From Cadophora sp. MPI-SDFR-AT-0126 (taxonomy: Eukaryota; Ascomycota; Leotiomycetes; Helotiales; Ploettnerulaceae): a stretch of DNA of 64,000 nucleotides. Shown one piece after another: positions 25,263-38,638 of the stretch (positions within the stretch are counted from its first letter, which is position 1; each line of letters opens with the position of its first letter). The notes below the pieces were generated by a model. That model made no database searches and had not been told where the DNA came from. It saw only the letters and a program-made list of their open reading frames with translations. The DNA is taken from assembly GCA_020747065.1 (NCBI GenBank), contig JAGMVK010000013.1, forward strand, positions 1,488,001 to 1,552,000, given 5' to 3'. Both the position numbers and the translations under genes were made by a program.

Positions 25263-25480
25263 TATAATAAGGCGTATATTCAGAACCAGGGTATTACCTT
25301 AGGTAACCTTAGTTGTAAGCCTTAGCGAGCTCCCTCCGCTTATAAGAGCTCCCCTCTACTTATAGAATTAGAAAAATTAAAGACTTTTTTCTATCTTAAA
25401 TTTCAGCTATAAGTAGCTTCTTATATTTTACTCCTAGGTTTAGTGATCTACTTAGTTTTGCGTTATCCCAGGTCTTTATA
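25263..25480 (-). repeat. 220-bp LTR-like repeat, copy 3 (inverted)
   Basis: Reverse complement of the repeats at 10784 and 23788: it begins TATAATAAGGCG (from TGTAATRAGGCG) and ends GGTCTTTATA. It truncates a gypsy fragment on its left. Flanks ACTAT and ATATA do not match. Confidence 0.75.
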
Positions 25481-25562
25481 ATATATAGAGATTTAATAGA
25501 GTTAAGATATTGATTAATCTAGGAATATTATAGTAAGATATTTAAGTATTATAATATAAATT

Positions 25563-25727
25563 AAGAGGAAGACTACGAGAGAGACTATGAGGACGACTAC
25601 GAGGACGACTACGAGAAAGAATACGAGGAAGGCTACGAGGAAAACTACGAGGAAGACTGTAAGGAAGACTGTAAGGAAGACTATAAGGACGACTATAAGG
25701 ATAACTATAAGGACAACTATAATTGTA
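25563..25727. repeat. 12-bp tandem repeat (GAGGACGACTAC type)
   Basis: About 13 units of a 12-mer such as GAGGACGACTAC, drifting to AAGGACGACTAT and AAGGATAACTAT on the right. On the plus strand it could encode a D-Y-E-(E/D) acidic repeat, but no open gene surrounds it. The gradient from GC-richer to AT-richer units looks like progressive C->T loss. Confidence 0.8.
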
Positions 25728-25756
25728 GTAGGAAATCTTAACTAATACTAGCGATA

Positions 25757-26123
25757 TATAACGTACAGTCGGGCTAGTGTTGCTTAAGAGTGCGAAGGTT
25801 AGTGGGTTAGTAGGTATGGACGCTATTACTAATTAAGACTAGTAACTGTTATAAGTTACTAAGTATATATAATAATACTATATTTAAGTTAAGTATAAGG
25901 CTTCTATTTAGTATAAGAAAGCTATAAAGTTTATATAGAACCCTTGTATTAGTAAATTAGTTAAATCACTTAAATTATTACTTAGACTTAAGGAGTCTAG
26001 ATGATTTATCCCGTGATTCCCTGTCACGTGACCTATAGCTTCTCTATACTAGGTCAGGTTCTAAGTGCCTAACTGTGCCGAGCCTCAGGGCTATATTACA
26101 TGTTGCAGCTAATAGTTGTAACA
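25757..26123. repeat. Solo LTR (367 bp) of the 48.7-55.3 kb gypsy family, TSD CGATA
   Basis: Nearly full-length match to the LTRs at 48685-49052 and 54939-55306 (TCGGGCTAGTG, GAGTGCGAAGGTTAGTGG, CCGAGCCTCAGGGCTATAT). It is flanked by perfect CGATA at 25752-25756 and 26124-26128. No internal sequence remains, so it was left by LTR-LTR recombination. Confidence 0.92.
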
Positions 26124-26128
26124 CGATA

Positions 26129-26671
26129 GTCCTAGATTTACTATGTTTTTGTTTTTCTCTGATAATAGAGAAGGAAGAATATCTAAGGAGAGGGTATTTA
26201 TAAGTACGGATAGTAGGGATACTACACCTTACTCTTTTGGGAATAGTGTACTTAAGGTAAGGGAGATTAAAGGCGATTATATATACTTAAGAAAAGAACG
26301 ATAGATATAAGTAGTTAATAAAGAGTTATAGATAAAGTCTATAATCTAATAATTTATACTATATAGTAATTATCTGCTATAAGACTTTAAATATTAGGTA
26401 CGTAAGAGTTCTTAGGGATAATTATCCGTACTAATCCTTGTAATTCTATGCGGAGATCCCCTTATAATTCTATGCGAATACTCTACTTATTTAGTACGTA
26501 GTCTTCTTTAGGGGCTTAACTAGCTTGAAAAATCAGTGCGAAAAGTGGAGATTAATAGGGTATATATTAACACTTTTTATATATATTCCCTGAGGGAAAT
26601 GCTTGAACTTAGGGATAGTAATTCTTAAGGTACTATAGTAGTATAACGTTAATTTTAGTAAAGTGTAGCTT
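26129..26671. other. Spacer between solo LTR and 12-kb gypsy
   Basis: Moderately AT-rich sequence with no recognisable coding or repeat motif. It holds two near copies of CCTTGTAATTCTATGCGGA / CCTTATAATTCTATGCGAA at about 26435-26480. Confidence 0.4.
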
Positions 26672-26675
26672 ATAC

Positions 26676-26951
26676 TGTGGAGGGGAGGACCCCAATCCCC
26701 CACACGACAAGAGGGTAGTAAATGCAAGGTATATAAGGTATAAGGTTCAAGAAATAATAGATAGACGAAATCAAAAGATATTATATATCTAAAGAGTACG
26801 AATTGTTAATTAGAGAAAGAAGTATATATCCTATTAGAAGGAAAAGTGCTATTATTAATAATAAGATCTCTTAAAGAAGGTCTTAACTTAAGTATAATAC
26901 GGAGTGTATAAGTTAGGTGATAAAAGTTTTACTAAACCAATCCTTACTATA
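26676..26951 (-). repeat. 3' LTR of 12-kb gypsy
   Basis: Plus strand begins TGTGGAGGGGAGGACC and ends CCTTACTATA. It keeps more G/C than the other copies (CCCCAATCCCCCACACGAC). It directly follows the element's polypurine tract. Confidence 0.85.
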
Positions 26952-29900
26952 TATGTTCCCCCCTTTAAAAACTCGCCCCCGAGTATTATAGTAAATAAAT
27001 ATAGTAGAGCTAGGCTATTTCTAAAAGTATTAAATCTCCAGAGGTAAAAGTAGAGGTCTGCGGTGCAGAAGTAACGTTAAAGTTATGTAAAGCCTGAACT
27101 ATTATTAGTCTTAGTAAAATCGCAAATAAAGGTTCACTTAGCTTACCTCTATAAGGTTATTTCTTACTATAATACCTCTATCTTCTTCTTTAATCTTTAT
27201 AACTATAATACCTTTACTACCTCCTTCCTTCTCTCTACTTAATAAGCTTTATAACCCTTTTTAAAGCTATATAAGAAGCTTCTTTATTTTTCCTTATTAC
27301 TATACGTATTCCTCTAGCGATGAAGACTAAGTTGCAGCCGCTTTTCTCCTCTAAGAGCTTACTTTTAAGAGTAAATAACCTTTAAGGAGGTTATAGGAGT
27401 AGCGCTACTCTTTCTTTAACTAAGGTAAATATAGAGCTTCGTTACTCTTCTATTCTAATCTCTCTCCTTCTAATCTTATAACCTTAAGATTAAGCTTAAG
27501 ATCAAGACTAATAATCTCTAGTACTTAACTTAAGCTAAGCGACTCTAAGCTCTTTAACCTCTATTAACTACATTTCCCTCTCTTTATATAGCTCTCGCAC
27601 GCCTAAACCTTATACCGGAGCCTTAACCTACAAGCTTTAGAACATAGATCTTTAAGTTAAAGACGCTATTTTCTCTAATTAAGCTAAGTTAATCTCTTCA
27701 CCTTTATTTCCCTTCTATTAACTACCTCGCGCATAGACTAGATCTCTATACTAACTTATACTGATTTTCTATAAAGGTCTCTGCCTCTTTAATAAGCTTA
27801 GTGATGTCAGAGCTTCTTTAGGTAAGGTTTCCTTCCTCTGTATTATATCTTTAGCTATACTATTACTTTCCTAAGCTCAGACCTTAATTACCTTACTTTA
27901 TAACGGTTTCTTGCTTTACTATAACAAATATCTCTTAGAAAAGGGATTCTTTAAGTTACTTAGTAAGTCTCTGTCCTCTCTTCTTCCTAAAATGTGTTAA
28001 TTTTGGCGATATCTTTATAGGTTTTATTGCACGACCTTTAATTTAAAGCGCCTAAGTACACGGTTACTAACCCTACTTTATATAGCTAAGTTTCCTTTCC
28101 TAATTCCCTTACTCTTTACTCCCTTACTAAGTTGATATTACTATTAACCTCCTAGTACTAGTAACTAGAATATATCTAACTCAGCGACTCCCCTTCTATA
28201 CCTAGTAATAGTCTCTTACCTTACTATTACGAATATACGCTTTAAGTATATATACTTATAGGATTAGAGATTTAAGTAGCTAGTAGGAAAGCTAATGTAT
28301 TAGAAAAGGCGAGAACTATTAGATTCTTACTAAGGTAATGGGAGTTATTAAGGCTATCTTTACTATTAAGTGTCTTCTCTTAGTTCTGAGGCTTTCTTAC
28401 TAGGACGTAAGACCTATTAAGTTACTGAAGGAGTTTACTAATATCTTAGAGAGTGAGGACTATTACGAAGACTTAAGAGTGATAGGGGTCGCTCTTATTT
28501 CTGAATACTATTGAGGCTTTTCCTTGATTAACGTTTAGTTATAGTGATTTCCGTTTAATATAGAGGCTATCTACTATAGAGGGTGTTCGCTAGAAGCAGG
28601 CTTGACTCTCCTGTCTTCAGAGTATAAGTATAGTATATTAGAGGGTGATAGCTATTATAGGTTTATTCGCTTTTTAGTTTAGTAATAGTCTTAGGCATGT
28701 CTAATGACTCCTAGAAGATATATAGATTTATTACTAACTCTATTATCTTAAGGACTAGCTAATTAGAGCTTTCAACTTAGGTTACTTACTTTAGTAAAGG
28801 CACTCTGAGTACGTTACGTAGGCTCGCGGATTCTAACTTCGTTATATTATATCTGCACTCCTTACGTTAATACTCTTACTAGCACTTAGGCTACGGTAAA
28901 CCTTATAAGCTACGTTCTTTCTATCCGCTCCTCTCTAAGAAAGTGAAGATAATATAGATAAGGGCTTAGACCTAGTAGGCGTAACTAAGGTTAGGCTAAT
29001 CTAGAGATAAACTAATACTCCTTTCTCTAGTAAAGTTACTTTATTAAAAGTCGTCGGCTAATAGTATATTTAGGCCTTTAACACGTGGGGAATTCTAACC
29101 CTTAGGTAATTCTAAGGCGTAAAGATATTAGCTTTATAGGGATAGGCTAAAGAGTTTCTGCCTTTAATAAGACCTTAATTAGTAAGTGCTATATCTCCTT
29201 AAAAGCTATAGTAATAACTTAATCGGTAGAAAACTATTAGAATAGTAGATAGCGTAGGTAGTCCTGGGTCTAAGGTAACTAAAATCTCTTTAGTTCTATA
29301 TACACTTTGCAAGGGAAAAGGTTCTATAGGGCTAATAGAACCAGGGTTTTCATTACTTTCCGCTAGTAGATATCCTCCTTTAGATTACTCTTAATAATAG
29401 ATTGGAGATCTTTATTACTAGATAAAGCTTCTCTATTATTAGTGCTATTAGTATTAGTAATATTTACCTTAAAAGATATTTTTTACTTATAGTCTTAGGA
29501 AAATCCTTTATTTTTATTAGCTATTCTCTTAGGGGCTTTCGTAAATAGGGGATTTAGTAGGTTATCTCGGGAAAGCAGCGCTTAAATAGGGAGTGCTTTA
29601 TATTAACCTTTGCGTATAGGGGACAGACCTTTCACTACTTACTTCTAGAGTATACGCTTAAAGCCGTTATAGTCGATTATTAGAACGCATAAATCAGGCT
29701 TATCCTACTTTCCTATTTAACAAGTAACTTATTATTAACTCTACGGAAGGTACTAGCGATAATAAAGAGCTCCATAGTTCATATTATATACTTAAGGAAG
29801 TTATTAGCGCTAACGTAGGTAACATTTAGCCTTATATTAAATAATCACTTCGTAGGGCTAGATCATACTCTAATATTTTAAGGGCGTTTAGACTCTACTT

Positions 29901-32900
29901 CTTACTAGCCTTTTATGTTTTAATAGTTTATATACTCTCTAGGTATTTGTAGGCAGTGCTATAGTGAATTAAAGCTGCCCTAAATAGTGCTAGTAGAGAT
30001 AAGTGCTAGTAGTACTAGCGGTTATTTTCCCGTTTTAAAGAGTTAGCGTCCTCGCTATTAGAAGTGCTATTCTAAGGTTAACTACGCTAAGACTACCTTA
30101 TATTAGTCTTATTAGCTCTATGAGATCTCTGGAATTCTAATAATAATTCTATTATTTTATCTGATTTAAATAGTAGGTGTATCGGAAGCGTCTATACTAT
30201 AATTACTATCGTTATTATCGAAGTATTATTAGCAGGGGTTTTCCAGGCCTAATTCAGTACTAACCTCTCTCTCTTAGTTACTAAGATAAGCGACAGATTC
30301 AGTATCTTTAGTACTATAAATAAACTTCTTTTGTATATGAAATAGTTTTAGTATACTTCTAGTAAAAGTTAATTAGAGCTAGGGACTATCAGGTCTTAGC
30401 TCTTTGAGCCTATAGTAATCCTTTTCAGTATTAGCTTATACTATCTTATATAGCCTTAATTATCGGAAATCTAAAGCTCTTTATATTAACTTATTAATTT
30501 CTCTTACTAAATTGTATTAAAGGATTATATCTTTAATTTGAAATAGTCTTTGTTAAATATTATGCTTATTATTAAAAGCATCTTGATCCTCTTATTTATA
30601 GCAGCTTTTGTATAGTATTACTTTATTAATGTTTTCTTGCTGTATTTGAAACTGAATCGCTTTAAGTTGTAATAACTTCGATTGATTAGTGACTTCTTTT
30701 ATAAATAGGGTTCTCTAAGTAAGGTATCATGTTTTTATAGGAAGGATAGGTTTTTTGCTATAAACTATATAGAAGGGTGTAAAGCTTATAGATCTGTATA
30801 CTGTTATCTGATCTGTAAATAACACTACCGGAAGGTTTTTAACTTACTGATTTCCTATCTTAGAGAGAGTATTTTTAATCGGCCTATAGCCTTGTTTAGC
30901 TATACTATTCGCTCTTAGGTTATAGGCTAACACTTATATATACTATATCTTTATTCTATTTAGGAGCTAAATCACTTCTCCTACGTTCTCTTTACCCCTA
31001 TTAACTACTATTCTTCAGAATAAGCCGTAGTAGTAAATAATATCTTTTCAAATAAAAGTGGCTATAGCTACTGCTATCTTATATATAAGAGCCTATACCT
31101 CGACCTAACTACTTATATCGTCCCTAGTAATAACTAAATATTGCTTTCCTTATTATTTAGTTATATAAGTGATGTCTAGGGCTTACTTCTTTATTAAACT
31201 ATTAGAAGCTATAAGGAAAAGAGGTTCTTCTTATTATCTTAGTAATCTCAATTAGTATTTCGGGTAAGTTTAAACGAAATTTATAGTGTCTTTATAGTAC
31301 CTCTTCTAAAAGTAGCATGTAGAAATACAGTGATAAGTACTTTCCCTTCCTTTATACCTAGAGTTATTATAATAACTTCGAAGAATCCGTGCTTTATCTT
31401 AATTAGTATTAATTATAAGCCTAATAGGGGCTCCTTTTATTAGTAGCTTTCAGATTTTCCGGTTATGTACTCTAAAATTTAGAGCTTCTTTCTTAAAGGT
31501 ACGAAAGGTCTTTTAATCTATTCCTTCCGGGGTCTTAAGTATCATTAAGTATAAAGCGATTTATATAAAGTAATCGGAGTATTCAGAAGAAGAAACCGGG
31601 AACTTATATTTAGTGTTCGATTCTATATTAGAAGTAGTACTAGAGCTTTCTATAAGTTCTCCGCCTTCTCTAAGTTGTTATACCTATAATTTCATGTCTT
31701 AAAGAATAGCATTCTGCTTCGTTAATTCCGGGTCTGTTATAACCGCCTCTTCCCTATTATTAAGCTCTATAGGGCAAATCTCATAAGCTTCAAGTTCTAA
31801 GAAAATCTAATCTTTATTATTATTAGAAGTATTATTATTAAAGTCAGTATTATTTAAGTACTTCGGCCTCCTAGAGAGAGAGTTTGTTATAGTGTGCGTA
31901 GAGCCTTTAATATATCGCACCTCGAAGTCGAAAAGCCTTATCTAGGTGAGCTATCTTATAAGTATAGCCCCGGGGTAGTTATTAACAGCGCCATTAAGCT
32001 ATACTACTAGAGTATTAGTGTCGGTTTCTAGAATAAAATGTACTCTTATAAGCTAAATCTTTAGCTTCTTTAGAATATAAAGTACTCCTTTATACTCTCT
32101 CTTTATAGCATTATAGCTACGTTCGGCCTTATTCCAGTATCTACTTTCGTACTAAGTAGGGTGTATTTATTTACTAATAAGATCTCTTTAGCCTAGGTAG
32201 CCTCCCTAGCTAAATCCACTAAAATCAATCGCTACTATTATTTCCCTAGTGTCCTTACTATAATTGATCCTATAAAGTACTAGAGCTGTATAAAGAGCGT
32301 TTTAAAGTCTCTTTATTACTTTTCCGGTAGGCCCTTTGAGTTTAAATAGAAAGGAGACTCCTTTTCTTAAGAGGTTATAGAGGAGTTTGGCGATATATTA
32401 AAAGTCTTTAATCTAAATCTGAAAGTAAATAATAAGGCTGAGAAATCCTTTAACCTCGGAGATATTTTTCGGTTCCTTCTAATTCTGTATCTTAATAAGG
32501 TGTGCTACTAAGAGCTCTTTACTCTTTGAATTATAAGTGTAGCTTATAATATCTAATCTATTAAAGTAAAACTGAGATTTAGCTCTAATAATCGCTTTAG
32601 TTCTCTTAAGTCTTTTTAGAGTCTTATTGAGATTAATGATATACTCTAATATAAATTAGCGAATCCCCGGAGAAGTATTGATAGTGGCTTAATTATAGTC
32701 CGTATATAGGCCTTTAACGCCTATATTATTAAGAAATAGTATAATAATAGTCGGTATAATATCCTTTAAGATTCTTGATATTATCTGTATAAATTAAGCG
32801 ATTGAATTAGTATACCCTTAAGGTAAAGTAGTATTTCTAACTAGCCTTATATATAGTATATAGAACGCTATTATATCTTGACTTAATTAGTAGAGTATTT

Positions 32901-35900
32901 ATTAATTATAGCTGGAATAGAGGTCGATAAGACTAACTATTTAATAACCGGCGAACTTTTCAAAGAACTTATCTACTAAAGGAGGTAGGTTTACGTCTTA
33001 TTAAATTACTGCATTTAGTATAATCGCTGAATTAATAAGCTTATATTTCTCGGGCTCTTTTTTCTTAATTAGGAACTAAGTATTTCGATAGGGTCCTTCT
33101 AAGAATTCGAGTACCCCCTTATCTAATCGCTCTTATACTATCTTTATAACTTCAGGCATTAGTGCTCTTAGTAAGGGGAAATTTAGTGCCTACTATACCT
33201 TATGAGGTATTGTTTTAATAATCACTGGAGGGGAAACGTCTTTATAGAACCTTCTATATTTAAGCTATTTAAATGCTATAGCTCCTTCTTTATTTAGTAT
33301 TATCTCGTTAAAAAGAGCTCTCTCCTCTAGCTATAGCGAGTTACTAATATTAAGTCTTAATAACCTTTCTAGAGTAAGTCTAGAACCCCGGAGTAAGCTC
33401 GAAAACCGAGGTAGTAAAAGGTACTGAAATTTCCTATATTAGACTTATTACGTATCTCTCTCTCTTAATCTTTAGTACTAATCTTCTCTTCTACCAGAGA
33501 TATTTCCTATTAGATCCGCTTTATTAATTAGCTAAACTTTCTTTACTTTTATCTTATATATTATATTAACTCAGGCTGAATGTATTTATAAAAGCCTTTC
33601 GTAGTAAAGGTACTTAATATTAAGTTTTTCGTAATTTATAATAAATAAAAATATTAAATCGGAGTTAATAATTAGAAAGGGGTCTAATAAAGCTTCCTTA
33701 ATAATACTTTTTAGTATAAAATTTTGAAGAGTAGATTCCGGAATATAAAACTCCTTCTTAAGGAACTCAATAATTACTATAAGCTCCGTTTCAGCTATAG
33801 GAGGTAAATTAGTACTTAGCTCAGGGGAATTAAGGTCGGAGGTAGAAGTCCAAGTATCGTCCCCCCCTTTAAAAAGCTTGCCCTTAAGCGTAGGAAAATT
33901 AAATTAAGAGTATTCTATTATTCTAACTACTAAGCTCTCTTTATAGTTAGCTATTCGTTTTCTAAGAACTCATCTTAGGTATTATACTTAGTGTCCTTAT
34001 CTTAGTAAATTATTCCGATAGTATATTACTTTTTCAAGGTTTTAGTATCTTTAGCTTCTTCCGTGGTATTATTTGTTTTAACAATAGTAATAAGATAAGA
34101 GCAAGAGTCCTATAAGTCAGCGAGTACTTTACTACTATTATAGTCGGAAGGGTATTGAAACATTAACTTAGATTTACGGAAAAATAGAAATCCTAGGATA
34201 ATTTTAACACTAGGAGTATCTATAATATAGAACCTCGTATAAATAATATAATTTCCAATTACTATAGGAATATTATTAGTGAACCTAAGGAATCGAGACT
34301 AGGTTCTAGTAATAGTTTTCAGGACTATATTATAGCTATTAGTAATAGCTAGCTTAAGCTTCACTGCTGCTTCCAGTGTTATATAACTAACTTTAGCTCC
34401 AGTATCTAGGGTAGTATGAACGTCGCTAATTATTATATGTCTAGGTATAGTAACTACTAGTTTAAGTATTGGAGAGTAATAAGACTAAGTACTATCTAGG
34501 CTAGTTTCGATAGGGTTAATGCTAAATGCCTTCCCGTAACAAACGCTTACTAAAGTGCTGTTGGCATTAGCTTTACAAGTGCTTTATTAGTATCGTAAAA
34601 AGGGTTGCTAGAGGTTAGTAAGAAAAGTAAGTAGAGGTAGTCCGAGAAAAGGAATAGAATTAATAAGAGTGAAATAGAGCGTGAAATAAGAAACTCAATA
34701 GATTAGGTGATATAGGCCTACTGGCTTTGTTAGTAGGTTTTAAGCTTTCGAATATAAAGGTACTACTTTAGGCTGCTCCCTACGGTCCTTTATTCCTTTT
34801 CTGAAAGTAGTACCTATTAATAGCTCTCTATCTCTAGGGTAAGCTTATTATAAGGAGATGTTTTCGGAAACGAAGTTTCTTTCTTTAAGTTATAACCTCA
34901 TAACTTAGCGTTTCCTTTCTTATACTTATTAATATTTATGAGAGATAATTATAGTATAGGTCTTTATTAGAGAATATTATTTAAGTTAATTAACGCCTCT
35001 AGTGATTATACTTTAGTTTCCTCTACTTATTATGCTTTTCTATACTTTTGTATTAACTAATTAATAGTTCCGGTAGAAGGGTTTACTACCTTAGGAGGGT
35101 TAATTAGTATTATTAACTTTCCTAGAGTGAGATTTCCGGGGATCTTTTTTAAGTTTAATAGCTTATCTAGTACATTCTTATGCCTGTAACTGTTTTGAAA
35201 TAATACTTCGTATACACAGGGGTTCCTTGAACTTGCTCTATGTAAGCTATACTTCGGAATTACTGAAGAAGAGGTTTGAGTAAGCCTTAATTCTTTTACT
35301 GTTTTACGAACAGAGGCTAATAGTATAGAAGGTTTTATAGTAAAGGGAGGTTTACTAAAGCTAATCTTTTTAGTATTCCGTTTAAGGATCTCTGTAAGTG
35401 TTTTACGAGATTCCTTAGGGTTATTAATGTTTATAGTACTTAAGAAGCGAGTATCTCCCTGAGCTTTAGTAAACTATACTTCTTCAGTAATTTCTTCAGG
35501 GAATTTCAGTCGTTTATAGATAGTATATACTTTAATTCGATCCTAGAGTTTAGCTTCTGTATTATAGAATTATTTTCGTAAAGCTGTAAAGCGAGCTCTA
35601 GTCTTTATTAGCTATACTTAGAATTCCTTAGTATCTAAGTCTCCCTTAGTATATATATAAAGGCTTTGAATTCTTACTAGGGTATCCCCACTATGAACTT
35701 AGGCGAGGATATTTGAGGTATTAACTAGTCTTAAGTCAAGTTTAACTTCTAAGTTATCTACAGAATTATTATAGGTCGGCTCTCGCGCTAGTGCGGCCTG
35801 TACTTATAAGTCGAGAAAATCCTTTTTCGCTTGAGCTTTCCTTACTAGATCAGGACTATATATAGTGTTAAGTACTTTCTTTAGCACTTCTTATTTCTGG

Positions 35901-37216
35901 AGAATATCGCTATTAGGGAATATTACAAGGTACTTCGACTTCCCCTCTTCCTAAGGGCTAATATAAATGTAGTTGTTATTATTAGCTTCGTGAATTATCC
36001 CTAAACTGATAAATTTCTTATAATCGTGGCACTGATTCATATATTAGTGGAAAGCTTAAGGTCTTATTCCCGGAAGGCGCTTATTATAGCACTATTTACA
36101 CCCCTTTTTGTTATTACTGTAGTAATCGGCGCTACAATTATAGCGGCTAGACCTACTAGTGGGCTGACTCTCGCCCTACTGAATTAGGGCCTCCTTAGTA
36201 GCATACTTAGTATACTAAATTAAGTTAATCTTAAATATTAACTAAGAGTCAGAGATTTACTTAACTATTCCCTGAAGGATCTGGAGGTCCCCTAGTCCTT
36301 TAGTAATAACGTTAAGGTCGTAGTTCAATACTTAAGTGGTATTATTCTTGATTTTCTAAATAGTCGGAATTAAGTCTTCGCTAACCGAAGCAGTAACCCG
36401 ATTTAAAGAGCTAGGCCTCGTAGTCTTAGAATCGTCTTAGAAGGCTCGTCGTATCTGAGTAGCGGAAGCGTTATCTCGGTAGGTAGTAAAGTCGGCTTGA
36501 AATCTGGTAGTATTATCTACCCGAATTATTAGTAGTACTAGCTTAGTGAAGTAATTAATATTTAAATACCCCGCGGAATCGTTACTAATGCTCTACTCCT
36601 TAATTAGCGTATTAATATTCTTAGTAAGAGAGATCCTAGTCTTTACTACTTTAAATACTTTAGAGAATAGGGCTAGGTTATTAGTATTAAACTGGTCCCC
36701 GTCCTATTGAACTAATACCTCTATAGCTTTCTTTTTAAGGTGTACTGGAAGTATAAATAAGAATCGAAGTACGATTTGCCTATCTATAAGATCACCCTTA
36801 TTTTTGCAATTAATAGCGACTTCCTTAAACGCCCTACAAAATCAATGGATTTTCGTTGGATCAAAGTCTGTTACCTAAAGAAGTCGAAAGTCGTGAATAA
36901 GAGTATTAAGGTAGCTGATAGTATGTAAGCGGTGATACAAATCAAGACTCTGATACTTCTTTTGAATTATAGCACTGAACTCCTTAAAGGTGCCGGAAGC
37001 GTACCCCGGGAGCCTCTCGAGATTCCATACTATAAAAGGTTCAGCGTACTTAATGACTCACTGCTTCATTTCATCCTCTGAAATAACTCTTCGATTCCTG
37101 AATAGGTGAATAAGGCTCTTAAGATATTGAGTAGCTTCTTGCCCATTAAAGTATAAAGCCCCGATACTACGAGCTAGTAGTATAGGTTACTGAATGTTAA
37201 TCCACTGCTTAGTGTC

Positions 37217-37510
37217 TTAAAGGTAGCCTTTATCTCCTGCTTCAGAAGGGGTCTTAGCTCCTTTGGATAGCTCTAGGCTACTTAAAGTAATACTGGCTTT
37301 ACTCTTATTTTCCAAGACGTTAGGCTTTAACAAGCCTGTATTAGCGATCGGTCCTGCCTGTAAAGTGTCCACTAAAGCGCCTAAGGGAGTTCCGGTTTTA
37401 GGGCTACTAGAGCTTATTGCTTTCTTCTCTTTAGAGCTAGTATTTCTAGTGTTATTTACCGGTATAGTGTTGGGTTTACTGGCTAGCGTTGTTATATGAG
37501 GTTCGTACAT
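37217..37510 (-). pseudogene. Gag N-terminal fragment of the 12-kb gypsy
   Basis: A stop-free 97-codon frame, Ser/Thr/Lys-rich (KEKKAISSSSPKTGTPLG), continues downstream in a gag-like sequence (ALYFNGQEATQYLKSLIHLF and RNRRVISEDEMKQ) after a few stops. It is the best-preserved coding stretch in the island. It is one part of the retrotransposon and not a separate host gene. Confidence 0.55.
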
Positions 37511-38357
37511 ATGAAATAGAGTATAATAGTAATTCTAGAAGGTAAAGAAATATAAGTGTTCTGTAGAATAGAAGAAAATAGTAGTAAAGGTAACTATAAA
37601 AGACTTAATCCTCCTAGATAGCGCTTAGGTAGACTTTCCCTAGGTATACTAGCCCCTAGATAAAGCTCCCTAAGAATCCTTTAGGTAGAATTCTTTTAAC
37701 TATCTTTTTTAAAATAAGTAAAGACTTAGTATAAAAAAGATAAAGGAAATATAGTTTATAAATAAGTATCTAAAATAAAAGATTAAATTAACTAAAACAA
37801 AATTTATAATAATAGGATACTAAGACAGAAATTTCTATCCTAGTATATAAAAACCTAAGGGTTTTAAGCTAAAAATAGTAAAGTAAAGATAAACGCTCTA
37901 ATACTTAAGTATTTCAGGCTTAAGATACTCGTATGATTTCGTTCCTCCTAATACTCGTAGGCTTTTAGGCTCTAGTAAGGAGCTGATTAATTTCCGTCGG
38001 AGCTAGTAGTTTTCTTGTCTTAGGTAAGTCTCAGGTCCTTAAAGAGGCGTTAAATAAAACAAATAGCGGAGGTAAAGTTCCTGTAAGAAGAAGTAGTATT
38101 TTTCTAGTACTTCAAGATTCCCCCCTCTTATAGGGTAAGTCTATTATTCTAGTATAACCTCTCGATATTGCAGCTGCCGCTACCGCGTCTATTATTATAT
38201 CGAGGCCTATAAGAGGGCCAACTAAATAGTTCCTATAGTTGCATATTTAGCATCTCTAAATCTTAAGAATTCTAAATTAGTATAAGGGATACTCTATTAT
38301 ACTTACCTAAACACCTTATATACTCTGAATATTCCCTGCGTAGGTCACTAAAATACA

Positions 38358-38633
38358 TATGGAGGAGAGGACCCTAATCCCCTATATAACAAGAGAGTAG
38401 TAAATACAAAGTACATAAAGTGTAAGGTTCAAGAAATAATAGATAAACAAAATCAAAAGATATTATATATCTAAAGAGTACAAATTATTAATTAAAGAAA
38501 GAAGTATATATCCTATTAAAAGGAAAAGTACTATTATTAATGATAAGATCTTTCAAAAAAGGTCTTAACTTAAGTATAATGCAGAGTGCATAAGTTAGGT
38601 GATAAAAGTTTTACCGAGCCAATCCCCACTATA
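38358..38633 (-). repeat. 5' LTR of 12-kb gypsy
   Basis: Begins TATGGAGGAGAGGACC and ends CCCCACTATA on the plus strand, matching 26676-26951 with mostly transition differences. It is followed by ATACT, matching the left outer flank over 4-5 bases. Confidence 0.85.
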
Positions 38634-38638
38634 ATACT

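Larger units (their letters stand above)
26676..38633 (-). mobile_element. 12-kb Ty3/gypsy retrotransposon with both LTRs, RIP-degraded
   Basis: LTRs at 26676-26951 and 38358-38633 (276 bp each) flank a minus-strand gag-pol. Gag starts near 37.5 kb. A zinc-knuckle-like Cys cluster lies near 36.1 kb. Reverse transcriptase near 32.7 kb reads FLNNIGVKG (Asp-Asp changed to Asn-Asn). RNase H near 32.1 kb reads NKAERSYNAIKREYKGVLYILKK. Integrase at about 31.2-30.2 kb includes ALDITYI, VNRGKENVGE and AYNLRANSIA. The purine tract AAAGGGGGGAACATA abuts the downstream LTR. Outer flanks share ATAC (26672-26675, 38634-38637), a possible 4-bp duplication (5 bp if the LTR starts one base later). About 3 kb lies between integrase and the 3' LTR with no assigned domain. 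Stops make it non-functional. Confidence 0.88.

Noticed and set aside
24480..25727. Possible CRISPR-like or centromeric repeat array
   Set aside because: Units are contiguous tandem repeats without spacers, and the context is a fungal transposon island.
26533..26727. 64-codon minus frame overlapping the LTR at 26676
   Set aside because: It runs across an LTR boundary and has no family resemblance.
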